From NCBI GenBank assembly GCA_029204225.1, contig CM055109.1, forward strand, positions 41,274,544 through 41,338,543: 64,000 bases of DNA. Direction: 5' to 3'. Both the position numbers and the translations under genes were made by a program. Shown here piece by piece: positions 18,020 to 57,290 of the stretch (positions are counted from its first letter, which is position 1; each line of letters begins with the position of its first letter). Under the pieces are notes generated by a model. It saw only the letters and a program-made list of their open reading frames with translations, was not told the origin of the DNA and did no database searches. Source of the stretch: Diphasiastrum complanatum (lineage: Eukaryota; Streptophyta; Lycopodiopsida; Lycopodiales; Lycopodiaceae).

Positions 18020-18260
18020 TTTGTGGCTTTCCTCACAGCCCGTTTCTAGGATACAAACTTGTTTCTCAAGCTTTCGGAAGCGATTACCTACATTTTCCAG
18101 GTAAAGACTCATCTTACAGGGCCGTGATCTACTGCCTACTCCCAGTAGGCTACTGTTATAATAAAAGTCTTCATTCTTTGACAATCAATATGCTGATTTA
18201 CAACGATGATAGACATGTTGTTTGTAGTCTCCAATCGTCTACTATATGTAATCAATGAGA
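18020..18260 (+). repeat. Left copy of a 240-bp direct repeat flanking an RT pseudogene
   Basis: Matches 21225-21464 over its whole length at high identity, from TTTGTGGCTTTCCTCACAGCC to TATGTAATCAATGAGA. Two hairpins occur: TTACCT (18084-18089) with AGGTAA (18099-18104), and GCCTACT (18134-18140) with AGTAGGC (18144-18150). The first is exactly kept in the other copy, the second is kept as CTACT/AGTAG. It could be a terminal repeat of the RT element between the two copies, or a tandem duplication. Confidence 0.9.
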
Positions 18261-19069
18261 AGTAGCTTCAAATGAGCTTTTCTTAACAATTACAAATGAA
18301 ATGTAAAAATGGCTTACTTGAAGGGATGCATGAATATAGGGGTATTTACTTATTTATTCAATTGATGTATGCTATCGACTTTATAAACAAACTAGCTTGT
18401 ACTTATTCTATAATTGTTGATTAGTACAAGGAAAGAGACAAAGCTTTTATGTATAATGCTAGGCTACCAAGGTAGATAAGATTATTAGATATGGGATGAT
18501 AATTTTGGGTATTTGATATGGCATAGGTTTTCTCTAACCACTTACCATAGTCCATAGACGCTCATGAATACACATGAGGTCTAAGAGGTCAATATGGCAT
18601 GGATCTGCCCTGATACATGGTGACTATAAAGAGATTATACCCATTTTGCTATTGATAACTAATTACGATTTTTTCTTGCACTCTATTATGTACTAACATG
18701 TATAACACGATTTCTTACCCTCATGCTAATCGGTATGGCGTATGACCTGATATGGTTGCATTATGGCAATACGTATTGCTATATCAATATTGTCGATAGG
18801 AAAGATTGGACAAAATTATTTATTCTGCTATCCAAGTTGTCACGTAGTGAGTCTAGTTTTGGACATGGATAACAACTGATGCTTAGTTAAGACACGTGTC
18901 TTCTCCACTTTACTAGCTCTTCCAGTTTCATGTTGTGGGAAATACTAAATGTGGATACTAATCTATTTTGCCACAATGTGAAAAATCCTACATGGAAGAA
19001 ACAGCAATCATGATGGATTCACGAATTGAAAATGTCACTGCATATTCTTCTTCATAACTCTTAATACTG

Positions 19070-20720
19070 TTGGACCAACCTACTGGAATGCGAAATGGAA
19101 GGATACCATCTATACCTATAGAAAGATTGATGTTTGAATCAGCATGCGGATCCTCTACAAAATTCTATTTCAGTACACCTAATAATATTGTCTCTATGTG
19201 GGCAACAGACATTGCCAAATGTTATGAAAATGTTTCACTTAATGGTCTAGATTGGCTAAAAATGGTTATGTGTAAACTTCTCTCTTACGCATTCAAACAT
19301 TCAAACAAAAATGTTTTTGCATATAAAATTCAAGCAGACAAATGTGTTTGGTCATGGAACAAAAAAGATGAAGGAATGGAATATTATTGATAAAGAACAA
19401 TTATGAATATGGAATGACTTTTTGATAGACAATTGTACTATCAAATTGGGTGACAAAACTTGGAAACAAATTTGTGGTATCCCAATGGGCTTTTCTTGCT
19501 CCCCCTCTTGGTGTAATTGGTATCTTACATATTATGAGATGGAATTCGTGAAAAGGTTAGCTGAGTGTGCAAGATTCAACTAGTTTCATCACATTTTGCA
19601 ATATTTCCATATTTGGCATATTGAGGCCAAAACTTAGACTTAGAGGTTGACTTTTCAAAGTTCATTAGTCTAAATTTCATTTGAATAAACACTTTTTGAA
19701 AGTGTGGAAAAGTTAGAATGCGAGTTTGAGTAGATTCAATTTGAATAGTTGGGTACATTGAATCTAGACCCAAAATTAGTAGGGTTAGCATTTTGGAGGG
19801 AAAGCCAAGTGGCCAAATAGGGTTTGGACCTGCTATAAAAGGATGTAACTCGTGCAGAGAGTAATCTTCTCTCTTCTAAATCTCATTTCATGCTTATACA
19901 TGGTTCTCTTGGGTTCTACTATCCATTGGTGCACTATCTTGGTGATTGCTTGCAATTCTATGTGTAGAATGATCTGTATTATCTATTTTTGGATCCACAC
20001 GTGTGAAATACAGTAGCTTGCTGGTTTTGTACAGACAGCAACAGTACTTTTTCATTTCATTCAAGTTTGATCAAGTTCTATTGGTGTTTGCATCTCATTT
20101 TGTGTGTAGATGCTGATTTTTCTACATTGGTGAGATTGGTAGTGTATTTCTCTTTCTAACCAAAGATCATTCAAGTAGGTTGGATCTTAAGGATCTGAAA
20201 TCTTTCACACTAAGCTTGGTAAATTTGATATAATGAAATCCTTTAAGTATACTTTTTGGGACATCGACGAGATTTGTTTCATAAATAATCCGAATGCATA
20301 AGTATTCTTGGACAAAAAACAGCCTAGGGTAAAAGATAACTCACATTGGATATATCCTCTAGAATACCTAAAAACAAAAACCGAGAACATTGAGGACAAT
20401 ACAATGAATTTTTTTAACATAACTTCTATTTTTCACCCTAATAACGAGAGATTTCATATGACCAAATATGATAAAAGAAGGGAGTTACCTTTCCCTTCCT
20501 ATAGTATCTACATCTACATTCAATCGACCTATCTAAAACTCATATAAGGTTATTATTTCTTAGGTCATCGATAAAGATGCACTTATAACCGAAATACACA
20601 CGCTTGTTAATGTGTTTAAAAAGACCCAATGCACTAAGCACTCCCTTGAAAATCAACAAATGAAACTCAAGAAGAAATCACAAAGATATGGAAACAATCT
20701 AGCCTCTCCTTTTTCTCTTT
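19070..20720 (+). pseudogene. GIPMG-type reverse transcriptase pseudogene, Penelope-like or unclassified, split by a solo LTR
   Basis: The first part (19070-19565) reads LDQPTGMRNGRIPSIPIERL, a motif-A-like ATDIAKCYENVSL, then LIDNCTIKLGDKTWKQ and GIPMGFSCSPSWCNWYLTYYE. The second part (20210-20720) continues with FKYTFWDIDEICFINNP at the catalytic box, where the family has Y-I-D-D, then FLDKKQPR, HWIYPLEYLKTKTE, FHMTKYDKRRELPF and DALITEIHTLVNVF. The GIPMG core resembles Penelope-like RTs and is unlike copia (YVDD), gypsy or LINE RTs. Removing the solo LTR and one target copy puts the two halves in the same frame. Stops at about 19387, 19414 and 20300, plus DE for DD, show it is dead. No endonuclease domain was seen. 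The class is inferred, not proven. Confidence 0.72.
19566..20209 (+). mobile_element. Solo LTR inserted in the RT pseudogene
   Basis: Starts TGTGCAAG and ends TTTCACA, 644 bp. It is flanked by CTGAG (19561-19565) and CTAAG (20210-20214), a 5-bp target duplication with one change. A TATA box lies at about 19834-19840 (TATAAAA). Its last 30 bases closely match those before the primer-binding site at 23830, which shows it is an LTR of the same family. Confidence 0.85.
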
Positions 20721-20739
20721 CTAGCAAATCCTAGCACAT

Positions 20740-21224
20740 AGAATCTCGATTTCTTGATCACAATAGATGTATTTCACATGTGTGAAAGCTAGATCAACCA
20801 TTAAATCAACATTCTACACATAGAATCTCAAGATATCAAGAGAGAAACACATGAGATGGACATAGAAACACAAGAGATGAATTCTCCACAAAGAAAGAAA
20901 CTTTGATGATTATTTCTCCATGCAGGGACAACTATTTATAGCTTCCAAAGTGTCATTTGGCCACTTGCCCCAAACTTGACCTAATTTGAAAACTTCTAGG
21001 TACTTCATCAGAAACCTAGAAATACTAGTCTAGATGCAATGTACCAAAATTAGCCAATTAGAATGGGTCCAAGTCCGAACTCATCCATTTATCTACTTGC
21101 CAAAATTAGTACAAACACTATTGAGGCCTCTATTGACAAATATAAAACTATCTCTAAGTTTAGATTTCATTTTGGCCTCCAAAAATGCCAATAAACCAAC
21201 AAAACTAACTGACAATTTTTCACA
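20740..21224 (-). mobile_element. Partial LTR of the same family, opposite orientation
   Basis: On the minus strand it starts TGTGAAAAATTG at 21224 and shares GGTACATTG-ATCTAGAC, AAGTGGCCAAAT, CTATAAA and ATTCTA-CACATAGAAT with the solo LTR at 19566-20209. Its 3' (U5) part is missing or diverged on the left side. With the solo LTR it forms an inverted pair about 500 bp apart. Confidence 0.7.
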
Positions 21225-21464
21225 TTTGTGGCTTTCCTCACAGCCCATCACTGGGATACCAACTTGTTTCTCAAGTTTTCAGAAGCAAATTACCTACATT
21301 TTCTAGGTAAAGACTCATCTTACAGGGCCGTGATCTGTCTACTGCTAGTAGGCGATTATTATAATGAAAGTCTTCATTTTTTTGACAATTAATATGCCGA
21401 TTTACAACAATGATAGACATGTTGTTTGTAGTCTCTAATCATTTGTTATATGTAATCAATGAGA
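21225..21464 (+). repeat. Right copy of the 240-bp direct repeat
   Basis: Counterpart of 18020-18260, lying immediately beside the end of the inverted LTR at 21224. Confidence 0.9.
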
Positions 21465-21735
21465 CAACACATAGACTATTGTTTGGACACGATTTACAAC
21501 CAATAGTAGTGCGCTGGACAAGAAACTCTATCGCACTTGATTAGAGATATTTACTCTACCTTCATGGTATGCAAATGAATAGACTGCTTCAATTCAGTGA
21601 CTTCAAAACTGTGATCAAGTAAGGCAAACTTTGGTCCATCAAAGTCAGTTTGAATCTGATAGACGTAGTTGCATGCATCAAGGATTCCCTGCTCGCTTCT
21701 CACTATCATGATGGGAATAACACCAAATCCCAACA

Positions 21736-21747
21736 TGGTATCAAAGC
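21736..21747 (+). promoter_or_regulatory. Copia primer-binding site (initiator tRNA-Met)
   Basis: TGGTATCAAAGC preceded by CCCAACA, one base away from the usual TGGTATCAGAGC. Confidence 0.75.
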
Positions 21748-21849
21748 AATCTGATTCTGTGAAACAAACTTAGTAGAACAAATGGTGGCAATAGGTTCAG
21801 TAGTCGAAGACTTTGACGCTGGAATGACCTTATTGTCTAGTTTGCCATC

Positions 21850-22790
21850 CTCTGAAAATTAGGTGATGATGATTTCCACACACTTAGATATAACATTGTC
21901 CAGAGTCTTAATCATGTTGCTGCAAGAGGAAACAAGAAGAAATGGAGCATCCGCGTCCTCCGTCAACGACACAAGCATTATTCTTGAAGAAGAACATAAG
22001 GAAGCAACAAAAGAAGAAACTTGTCCGACAAATCGACAACAATTAGAAATAGTCACAAAAGACCCAAAATCAACAACCTACTTAAAACAAGAAAAGGCTC
22101 TTCTATAGATACGCAAGAGGACAAATCACAAGATCCAGGACTGTCGAATCTTGAAGTTCAACAACGACAAGAAGACAAAGGAGGAACAACAAGCCCATGC
22201 GGTCAACACGAAGCAAGATGTCAAAGATGATGAAGAGCATGAAGTCTTTATGGTGAACCATCACCATGTCAAAGAATCGGAGGAGTGGTTTCTCAATTCT
22301 GGAACAACACAACATATGACAAGCCACCAAGAATGGTTCATCGATTATTCGGCCTACAACACCAAGAAATTCATTCACCTTGGAGACAGTAGCTCACAGA
22401 GAATTGAAGGTGAAGGTACTGTAAGACTGGATTTTCAGAATGGATTATCGAAGCTCATACCAAATGTATTGTATGTCTCGAATCCGACAATAAATCTATT
22501 GTCGGTCAGTCAAATTACAGACTTAGGACATAAGTTAGAGTTTCAGGTAGATTTCTGTCACATTCTTGATAAGAGCAGGAGAGTTCTTGCACTCGGAAAG
22601 AGGCAAGGATATCTCTATCGGCTTAGTCATTGTAACTCTGTAGTTAATTGTGCTTTAAGCAGTTCAGCATCTATTAATAAAGGATTAATTTGGCATTATA
22701 GACTTGGTCACCTCAATCATGTATCAATAGGCTACATGTCTAGAACATGCATTATCGCACAGTTTGTAATAATACTCTTTTATCGAAGAT
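21850..22790 (+). pseudogene. Ty1/copia gag-protease and pre-integrase relic
   Basis: The clear part (22270-22792) reads EEWFLNSGTTQHMTSHQEWF, then IHLGDSSSQRIEGEGTVRL, PNVLYVSNPTINLLSVSQI, and the pre-integrase motif LIWHYRLGHLNHVSIGYMS. Copia proteases have DSGA at the active site; here the catalytic Asp is Asn (NSGT), so it could not self-process. Upstream, 21863-22230 gives Lys/Glu/Thr-rich gag-like text in shifting frames. Integrase and RT are missing, and the sequence passes directly into LTR-like DNA at about 22790. Confidence 0.88.
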
Positions 22791-23510
22791 AGGCAAGAGA
22801 GTGGCAGTTCGACTTGTCGAAGTTACCCAACTTGTCGACGTTGGTCGATTTATCGGAAAAGCCTGACTTGGCCAATTTATCGCAGAGTCCGACTTGTAGA
22901 CTCAACCGACTATCGTTGAGGATCATCAAACAACTATCCTGACTTTATTGACTATCGACAGCAACATGCTCAACTTCGAATAGTCAAAGCCTTCTCACAC
23001 CTACTTCATGTACTATGCAACTACTTGGACAATGACAACAACAACCACGATCTAGTCCAAACGGTGCGACGACTCCACGCCACCTTCTTGTACATACATA
23101 TGCACAATTGTAAATTGTATATAAAGATAGCAATTGTAATCAATATCATGCCATGTATTATGTCATTAGAGACAAACATAGAAGATGCTTTTATGCATCA
23201 GTTATTTCTTTCAAATTGATTGTCAATAATAAGCTCATAGATTTTACAGAGTGGAGTTAGCATCTTGAGCACATGGTTTCGTCCGCTATTGTCTTGCATT
23301 CATAACATCAATCTGACTTGTATCTCTATACATTAATATAAATCAATTAATGTCTTGGTTTTGCATTCAGAGTCTTTTTTATTATTGTATGTTTTGCTAT
23401 TTCTTTTTCTATCTGACTCTCTTATTCTTTGTCTGATTGTTTTCTCTTCCGCTTCCGCATAAACGCAATTCAACTCTATTTTGTGTTCATCTAATGTTGT
23501 AGTAGTGCAC
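22791..23510 (+). mobile_element. LTR-like stretch after the copia relic
   Basis: Begins with a run of short words (CGACTTGTCGA, TATCG) as in a U3 region. Around 23271-23300 it matches the 16.3-kb LTR (TCCGCTATTGT-TTGC). Probably the 3' LTR of the copia element whose primer site is at 21736; ends are approximate. Confidence 0.5.
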
Positions 23511-23589
23511 GCACCGAGGGAATCAGTTGACCACTACTTTCTTGCGGTAGTAGGATCGCTCCGATCCGATTATTCGACCCATCCACAGA

Positions 23590-23829
23590 TTTCACCAAAA
23601 GTCCATTGTGCTTGTTGGATTCACACGTGTGAAATACAATAGCTTACTGGTTTTTTATGGAAAACAACAGTACTTTATTGTTCATATCTGATTTTGTCAA
23701 GATCTATTAGAATTTATGGCTTCTATGCATTGTTAGAACTAGAATTCTACATTGTCAATGGTGCTAGATGTGTTGTAATCAAAGATCTTAGAGATTGATT
23801 GGATCTTAATGATCTGATTTTTCTTCACA
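23590..23829 (+). mobile_element. 3' part of an LTR of the solo-LTR family
   Basis: Shares CACACGTGTGAAATACA-TAGCTT-CTGGTTTT and the last 30 bases with the solo LTR at 19566-20209, and ends ...TCTTCACA directly before a primer-binding site. Confidence 0.75.
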
Positions 23830-23840
23830 TGGTATCAGAG
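23830..23840 (+). promoter_or_regulatory. Primer-binding site (initiator tRNA-Met)
   Basis: TGGTATCAGAG directly after the LTR end at 23829. It identifies the solo-LTR family as one primed by initiator tRNA-Met. Confidence 0.88.
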
Positions 23841-24169
23841 TTTTGGTGCAGGTTACTTGAAGGATCAGCCAGATTTAGCAAGGAACTCAATAGAAGGCAA
23901 AATAATTGAAGTAGGCCAATTTCACTCCATACTTGGTGGAATGTGGTGACTTTAATTGCTATGAATAGGTCTTATTGCATTCTTCAAGATAGTATATCAA
24001 CTTTGTAGCATTTGCATATAGAATTTGCAAGATTCAATTTTTTGTGCTTTTGTCAAATTTGATTGGATCTCTTATGTTTGAGGTTGTTGGACCTTTAAGA
24101 GTGTGTTTCAAGTTTAGAAAGTGAAAAAGTTCGTGAGATTGTAGGTTGATCATTTGTTGATCAAGTATC

Positions 24170-25010
24170 TTCCATTCTATGTGTTGGATTTGCTAGGTTT
24201 GATGTGAGAAAGAGATTTGAGAGGTTCCATATCTTTGTGATTTCTTCTTGAGTTTTGTTGACATAAATATGTTGTAGTCTTCCGAGAGAAGTCATCAATA
24301 ATAGTCAGCAAATAGACAGCTCCCCCTGTGGAAATAGTTTGCATAGGACCACAAATGTCCGTGTGTAAAAGATCTAGCAAATTTCTAGAAGTATATATCT
24401 TGAATCTGAAATGATTGAACTTCTAACATGCTAGTTGGAAATACAGCTTTTACATGGAGTATCGGATTTGCTAATGAAAGGTAAATTTTGTACTAAGTTC
24501 TATTTCGACATTTGCTGAATACAACTAGGATTTAAATGGCCTAATTTGTGATGCCATAGTATATCATTTGAATCAAAAGTAGCAATAAAAAGAGCTTGAC
24601 TACTTGTAGAATAGGAGTGATTGAGTTTGTACAAATTGCCACACCTTCTACTGAAAGCAAAAACTTCCCTATATTCGTCAAGAATAGTGCAGCCTTGTCT
24701 ATCGAATTTGACGCTCTAACTTGAACCCGCGATTCTGCTAATTGAGAGCAGGTTCTTGTTCAAATTTGGAATGTGAAGAACATTGGACAAAAACATTACA
24801 TCACCTTTCTGGAATTCGATCCTGACTGTTCCTTCACCCTCAATGGAATGAGTTGAGTTGTCTCCAAGTTGCACAACTCTAGAATGGGTGTATGACTTGT
24901 AGTCATGGAACCAGTCTCGATGGTGAGTCATGTGTTGTGTTGCACCTGAGTCCAAATACCAAGAATTGATATCCTGTTGTTCTTCGACTTTGGTAAAAAA
25001 TGCACCTTCA
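24170..25010 (-). pseudogene. Ty1/copia protease, pre-integrase and integrase N-terminus relic
   Basis: On the minus strand: INSWYLDSGATQHMTHHRDW with an intact DSGA protease site (about 24920-24975), EGEGTVRIEFQKGDV, VLHIPNLNKNLLSISRI, then LWHHKLGHLN (pre-integrase) and LDLLHTDICGPMQTISTGGA ... TIIDDFSRK of the integrase core (24177-24380). Frame shifts and stops lie between 24716 and 24380. It is part of a normal copia polyprotein in the right order, cut at about 24170. Confidence 0.9.
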
Positions 25011-25029
25011 AGACCTCCGAGGAGACATG

Positions 25030-25500
25030 AAATCTTGAGTTTCTTCTTCTTCAAGCCTTGGCCCATCTCTGTCAATAGCTTGGATATGATGTGGATTTGA
25101 AGATGCTCGATCAAGTTTTCTTGAAGATTCACCATCAAGCTTGAAGGTCTTCCTTTCATGAAATATCACCTCTCTACTAAGTACAATTTTCTTAGTAGAA
25201 AGTACATAAATTCTATAAGCTTTACTTGATGAGCAATATCCTACAAATATCTCCTTTATTGAATTGGGATCTTCCCTCCTTGGTGCTAACATCCCAAGGA
25301 ACATGCACAAAGCAAATGGATCCAAAGATCCTCAAACGACTTACATTTGGCTTTGTTATACAAAACGATTCATATGGTGTTTTACCATCAATGGCATTAC
25401 AAGGCAATCTATTACATAAGTAATTAGCACAAGAAATGTCTTCACCCCAAATGATTTGGAAAGAGAAGCATCAAATCTTAATGCTTTTGCATTTTGAAAA
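25030..25500 (-). pseudogene. Ty1/copia integrase C-terminus and linker, lying upstream of the protease
   Basis: On the minus strand: LPCNAIDGKTPYESF, RIFGSICFVHVP, then EIFVGYCSSSKAYRIY and KKIVLSREVIFHE, the integrase C-terminal and integrase-RT linker region of copia. In an intact element this follows the integrase core; here it precedes the protease (24920-25010), so the order is permuted. A one-base shift separates the two blocks near 25300. Confidence 0.88.
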
Positions 25501-25560
25501 AGGGTACGTTTCTTTCGCTTGGCCACCACATTTCACTATGCAAGTCACCTACTATATATG

Positions 25561-26911
25561 AAATTGCATGGGAAAAAAAATAGTTAAGATGTCATCCTTT
25601 GTACAAAAATATAGTCAAGGAAAGTAAGAAAAAGTAATAGTTTTTCCATCAAAACTAGAGTCCAAAATTTCAAAAATGTATTGATGATACTTTGCCATAT
25701 CATGGCCTTATGCTAACAAATTTGTGTGTTACTAAGATATGCTAGCTACTCTAAATAAAAGCACATGATACGATTGTAAGGACTTAAGCCTAGATGATGT
25801 AGTAACACAAAACAATGTCCCATTTATAAAGTTTTGATTTTGCCTCCAGAAAATAACAAGTAACAAAATTTACATATACAATGTAGAAAGCATATTTATA
25901 GAAACAATAATAACATGAAATGAATATAAAGAAGCAATACTAGACTGAATCTATATAGTGCAAAAGATCATACAGAAAAAAAGAGATTCACGATTTATCC
26001 TGGGTAACCCTTTCGGGATAATACCCAACCTCCACCAACTTGTATTATCTTAGATTAACAATGCAATAACCTACTTACAACATTTGGTACAACAAATTGG
26101 TAACCAAAAAAACTAAGATTCACACTCTGCTCTTCTTTGCTTTTATGCAGCTAAATATAGCCATAATGCTTCACTACCATGGAAAGAACCCTAAAATATT
26201 AATATGAAAAAAGTGGAGCGAAAAACTTGTCATGGGGCATTGCCCCCCGGACCGTTGTTTGTTTTGTGCCCAAAATCCCGGGGGGTTGTGTGTGTTTGGT
26301 CATGGGGCATTAGGCTAGCTATAACAAGTGCATTTGTGTAACTCATGCAAAGTGTTCAACACATCCTTCATTAAAAAACACATGGACTAAAAGATCAATT
26401 CTAATCTCCAAAGAGAACCTTGGATTCCAACACTATAACCAAATAAAAAACTGTGATTGCAAGCTTGTAAAAGACATCTTGGAAGTCAATGAGCTGATTG
26501 AAAGTTATACATAGATTGCTAGATTTGTGACAATAATCAAGTTTGATGAGTTTGTTGTTGCAAGAGAAAAGGAAGGATTGAAGCTCATGTACGGGCATGG
26601 GAATCAATGCACCCAAATGATACAAGATATATATTTGGTGGAGAATCGGTTGTTATTGATAACCATGGAAATAGGGTTTTCTAATAAAGTATTGTCTCAG
26701 TGCTATGAAGAGAAGAGGGTTTGAGTCCAATGCTGGGAAACAAAGGTGGAGTTCGGTTGAAAAAAACTCCATGATGCCCAATTTATAGTGTGTTAATGTA
26801 AATCAATGCTGGGGGAATCAAAGCTTCCTTACTCTTTCAGTGCTAGATCAAGCTTTGAAATGCATTTTTTGATTCATGTTTGAAGGGCAGCAGTTTCTGT
26901 TCTGATCTGAG
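25561..26911. other. Region upstream of PUS3
   Basis: No gene recognised. It must contain the PUS3 promoter. A pair of TCATGGGGCATT words (26229 and 26299) flanks GC-rich DNA with the palindrome GGGGCATTGCCCC. Confidence 0.5.
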
Positions 26912-55956
<29,045 letters not shown>

Positions 55957-55957
55957 G

Positions 55958-55983
55958 TCTCTCTCTCTCTCTCTCTCTCTCTC
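55958..55983. repeat. (TC)13 at a splice donor
   Basis: Begins at the GT donor of PUS3 exon 7. Confidence 0.95.
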
Positions 55984-56851
55984 ACTACAATATTATTATT
56001 ATAGTGGAAGATTGTGCGCATTGTTTTCTTTCAAACTTTCATGTATCAATGTCACTTATAATCCCTACATTTACGCAAGTCACATGAGAGTCCCCTATAG
56101 ATAGGAGGAAGAGGCCGTACAAAAATGCATTCACATCCTGGAATAGGGTTTACATTCTATCCTATCTGTTATGTACATGATAGGAACATTTTCTTGAGCT
56201 AGCAAGATGTCGATGAATGCATTACAGGTCTGATAATTCTGATTTTAAGAGGTGAAAATCTTGATTTCCACAATCAGACTCACCTCCACCTACAAGGTCA
56301 AAAATACAAAAACTTTCTTCTGAACAGGTTAACGGATCCCCACGGAATTTTTACAGTCCACTACTAGTACAAATTTACTGCCCTACAGGCCTTTAGCCAG
56401 AAAAAGTCACTGAAAAATCTCTGATTTGGGCCCAGAATTAGTTTTAAAGATTTTTTGGGAGCTTTCGGAGTTGTAGCCTCATAACTTCTTCATTTTTACT
56501 CCATTCTGACTGAAATTTTGTGTGAGAGATCCTGAGAGGAGGGCAACCTACTGTAGTAGCACGTTTAGTAGTTCAGATTTTGCAGAAAGGCTGTTTTTTT
56601 GACCTATTTGAGCCAAAAAAAATTTCAAGTTTTTGTGGGCGGCCATCAATCTGGAAGCAACGTGATCCAAAGCCAGCTAGAACCTGCATTTCTAATGCAA
56701 CCCTACATTTCCATAAGCTAAATTTTGCTTATTTCCTTTTGCATTTTACGGTTTGTTCTAAGTGTTTCTAGAAGTTTTCTTTCCTGCCTTGCATAAACAA
56801 TTTGTGTATATCACCAGCATTCTGTTTATTTTCTCAAGAAAGAAAAAAAAA

Positions 56852-57290
56852 ATGGATTCTCAAGATGTTTGCATGAGGTCACCTTCTCCTGTTCAACCTT
56901 TGTCTCCTGTACATTCTCCACCTAGCGATAGTCCGAGAGCATCTCGAGAGATTATGCTTTGGACTCCACGTTCGTATATGCAAGAATGCATGCCGGCCAT
57001 GGAGCGTGCTCTGGCTAATCTCAAGGAGTACTCCAATTGGCACACGTCCATTGGATGTAACTGTTAATGTACCGTTCACTGCACAACCTTCTTCTTCTCA
57101 TTATCCTTATCAACTGTCCAATGTCTCGTACCATGACGATAAGGATGTGAAGCCTCCACGTTATGCAAGTATGTTACAACAATGTACAACAAAAATGTGG
57201 ATCAATGGTTTCACAAATGGGAGAGCTATTTTGAACTATGACAAATCTCTGCAGATGAGGTGTGCGTGATTATGTTTATTCATCCGGGGT
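56852..57290 (+). pseudogene. Ty3/gypsy gag relic
   Basis: MDSQDVCMRSPSPVQPLSPV, a Pro/Ser-rich opening, then after a shift DVKPPRYAS and, in a third frame, DQWFHKWESYFE and QISADEVCVIMF, which match the gag core (PP-Y ... V-W---WE-YF ... I--D). Frame shifts near 57050 and 57180 and a stop near 57228. The preceding 56100-56850 is probably its leader or LTR. Confidence 0.6.

Noticed and set aside
18084-18150. Possible hammerhead ribozyme in the 240-bp repeat (GATGAGTC on the minus strand next to hairpins)
   Set aside because: The CUGANGA core and a following GAAA at the right stem spacing are not present in either copy.
26229-26310. GC-rich palindrome block as a riboswitch or terminator
   Set aside because: Plant nuclear context, no matching known fold; probably a small repeat.
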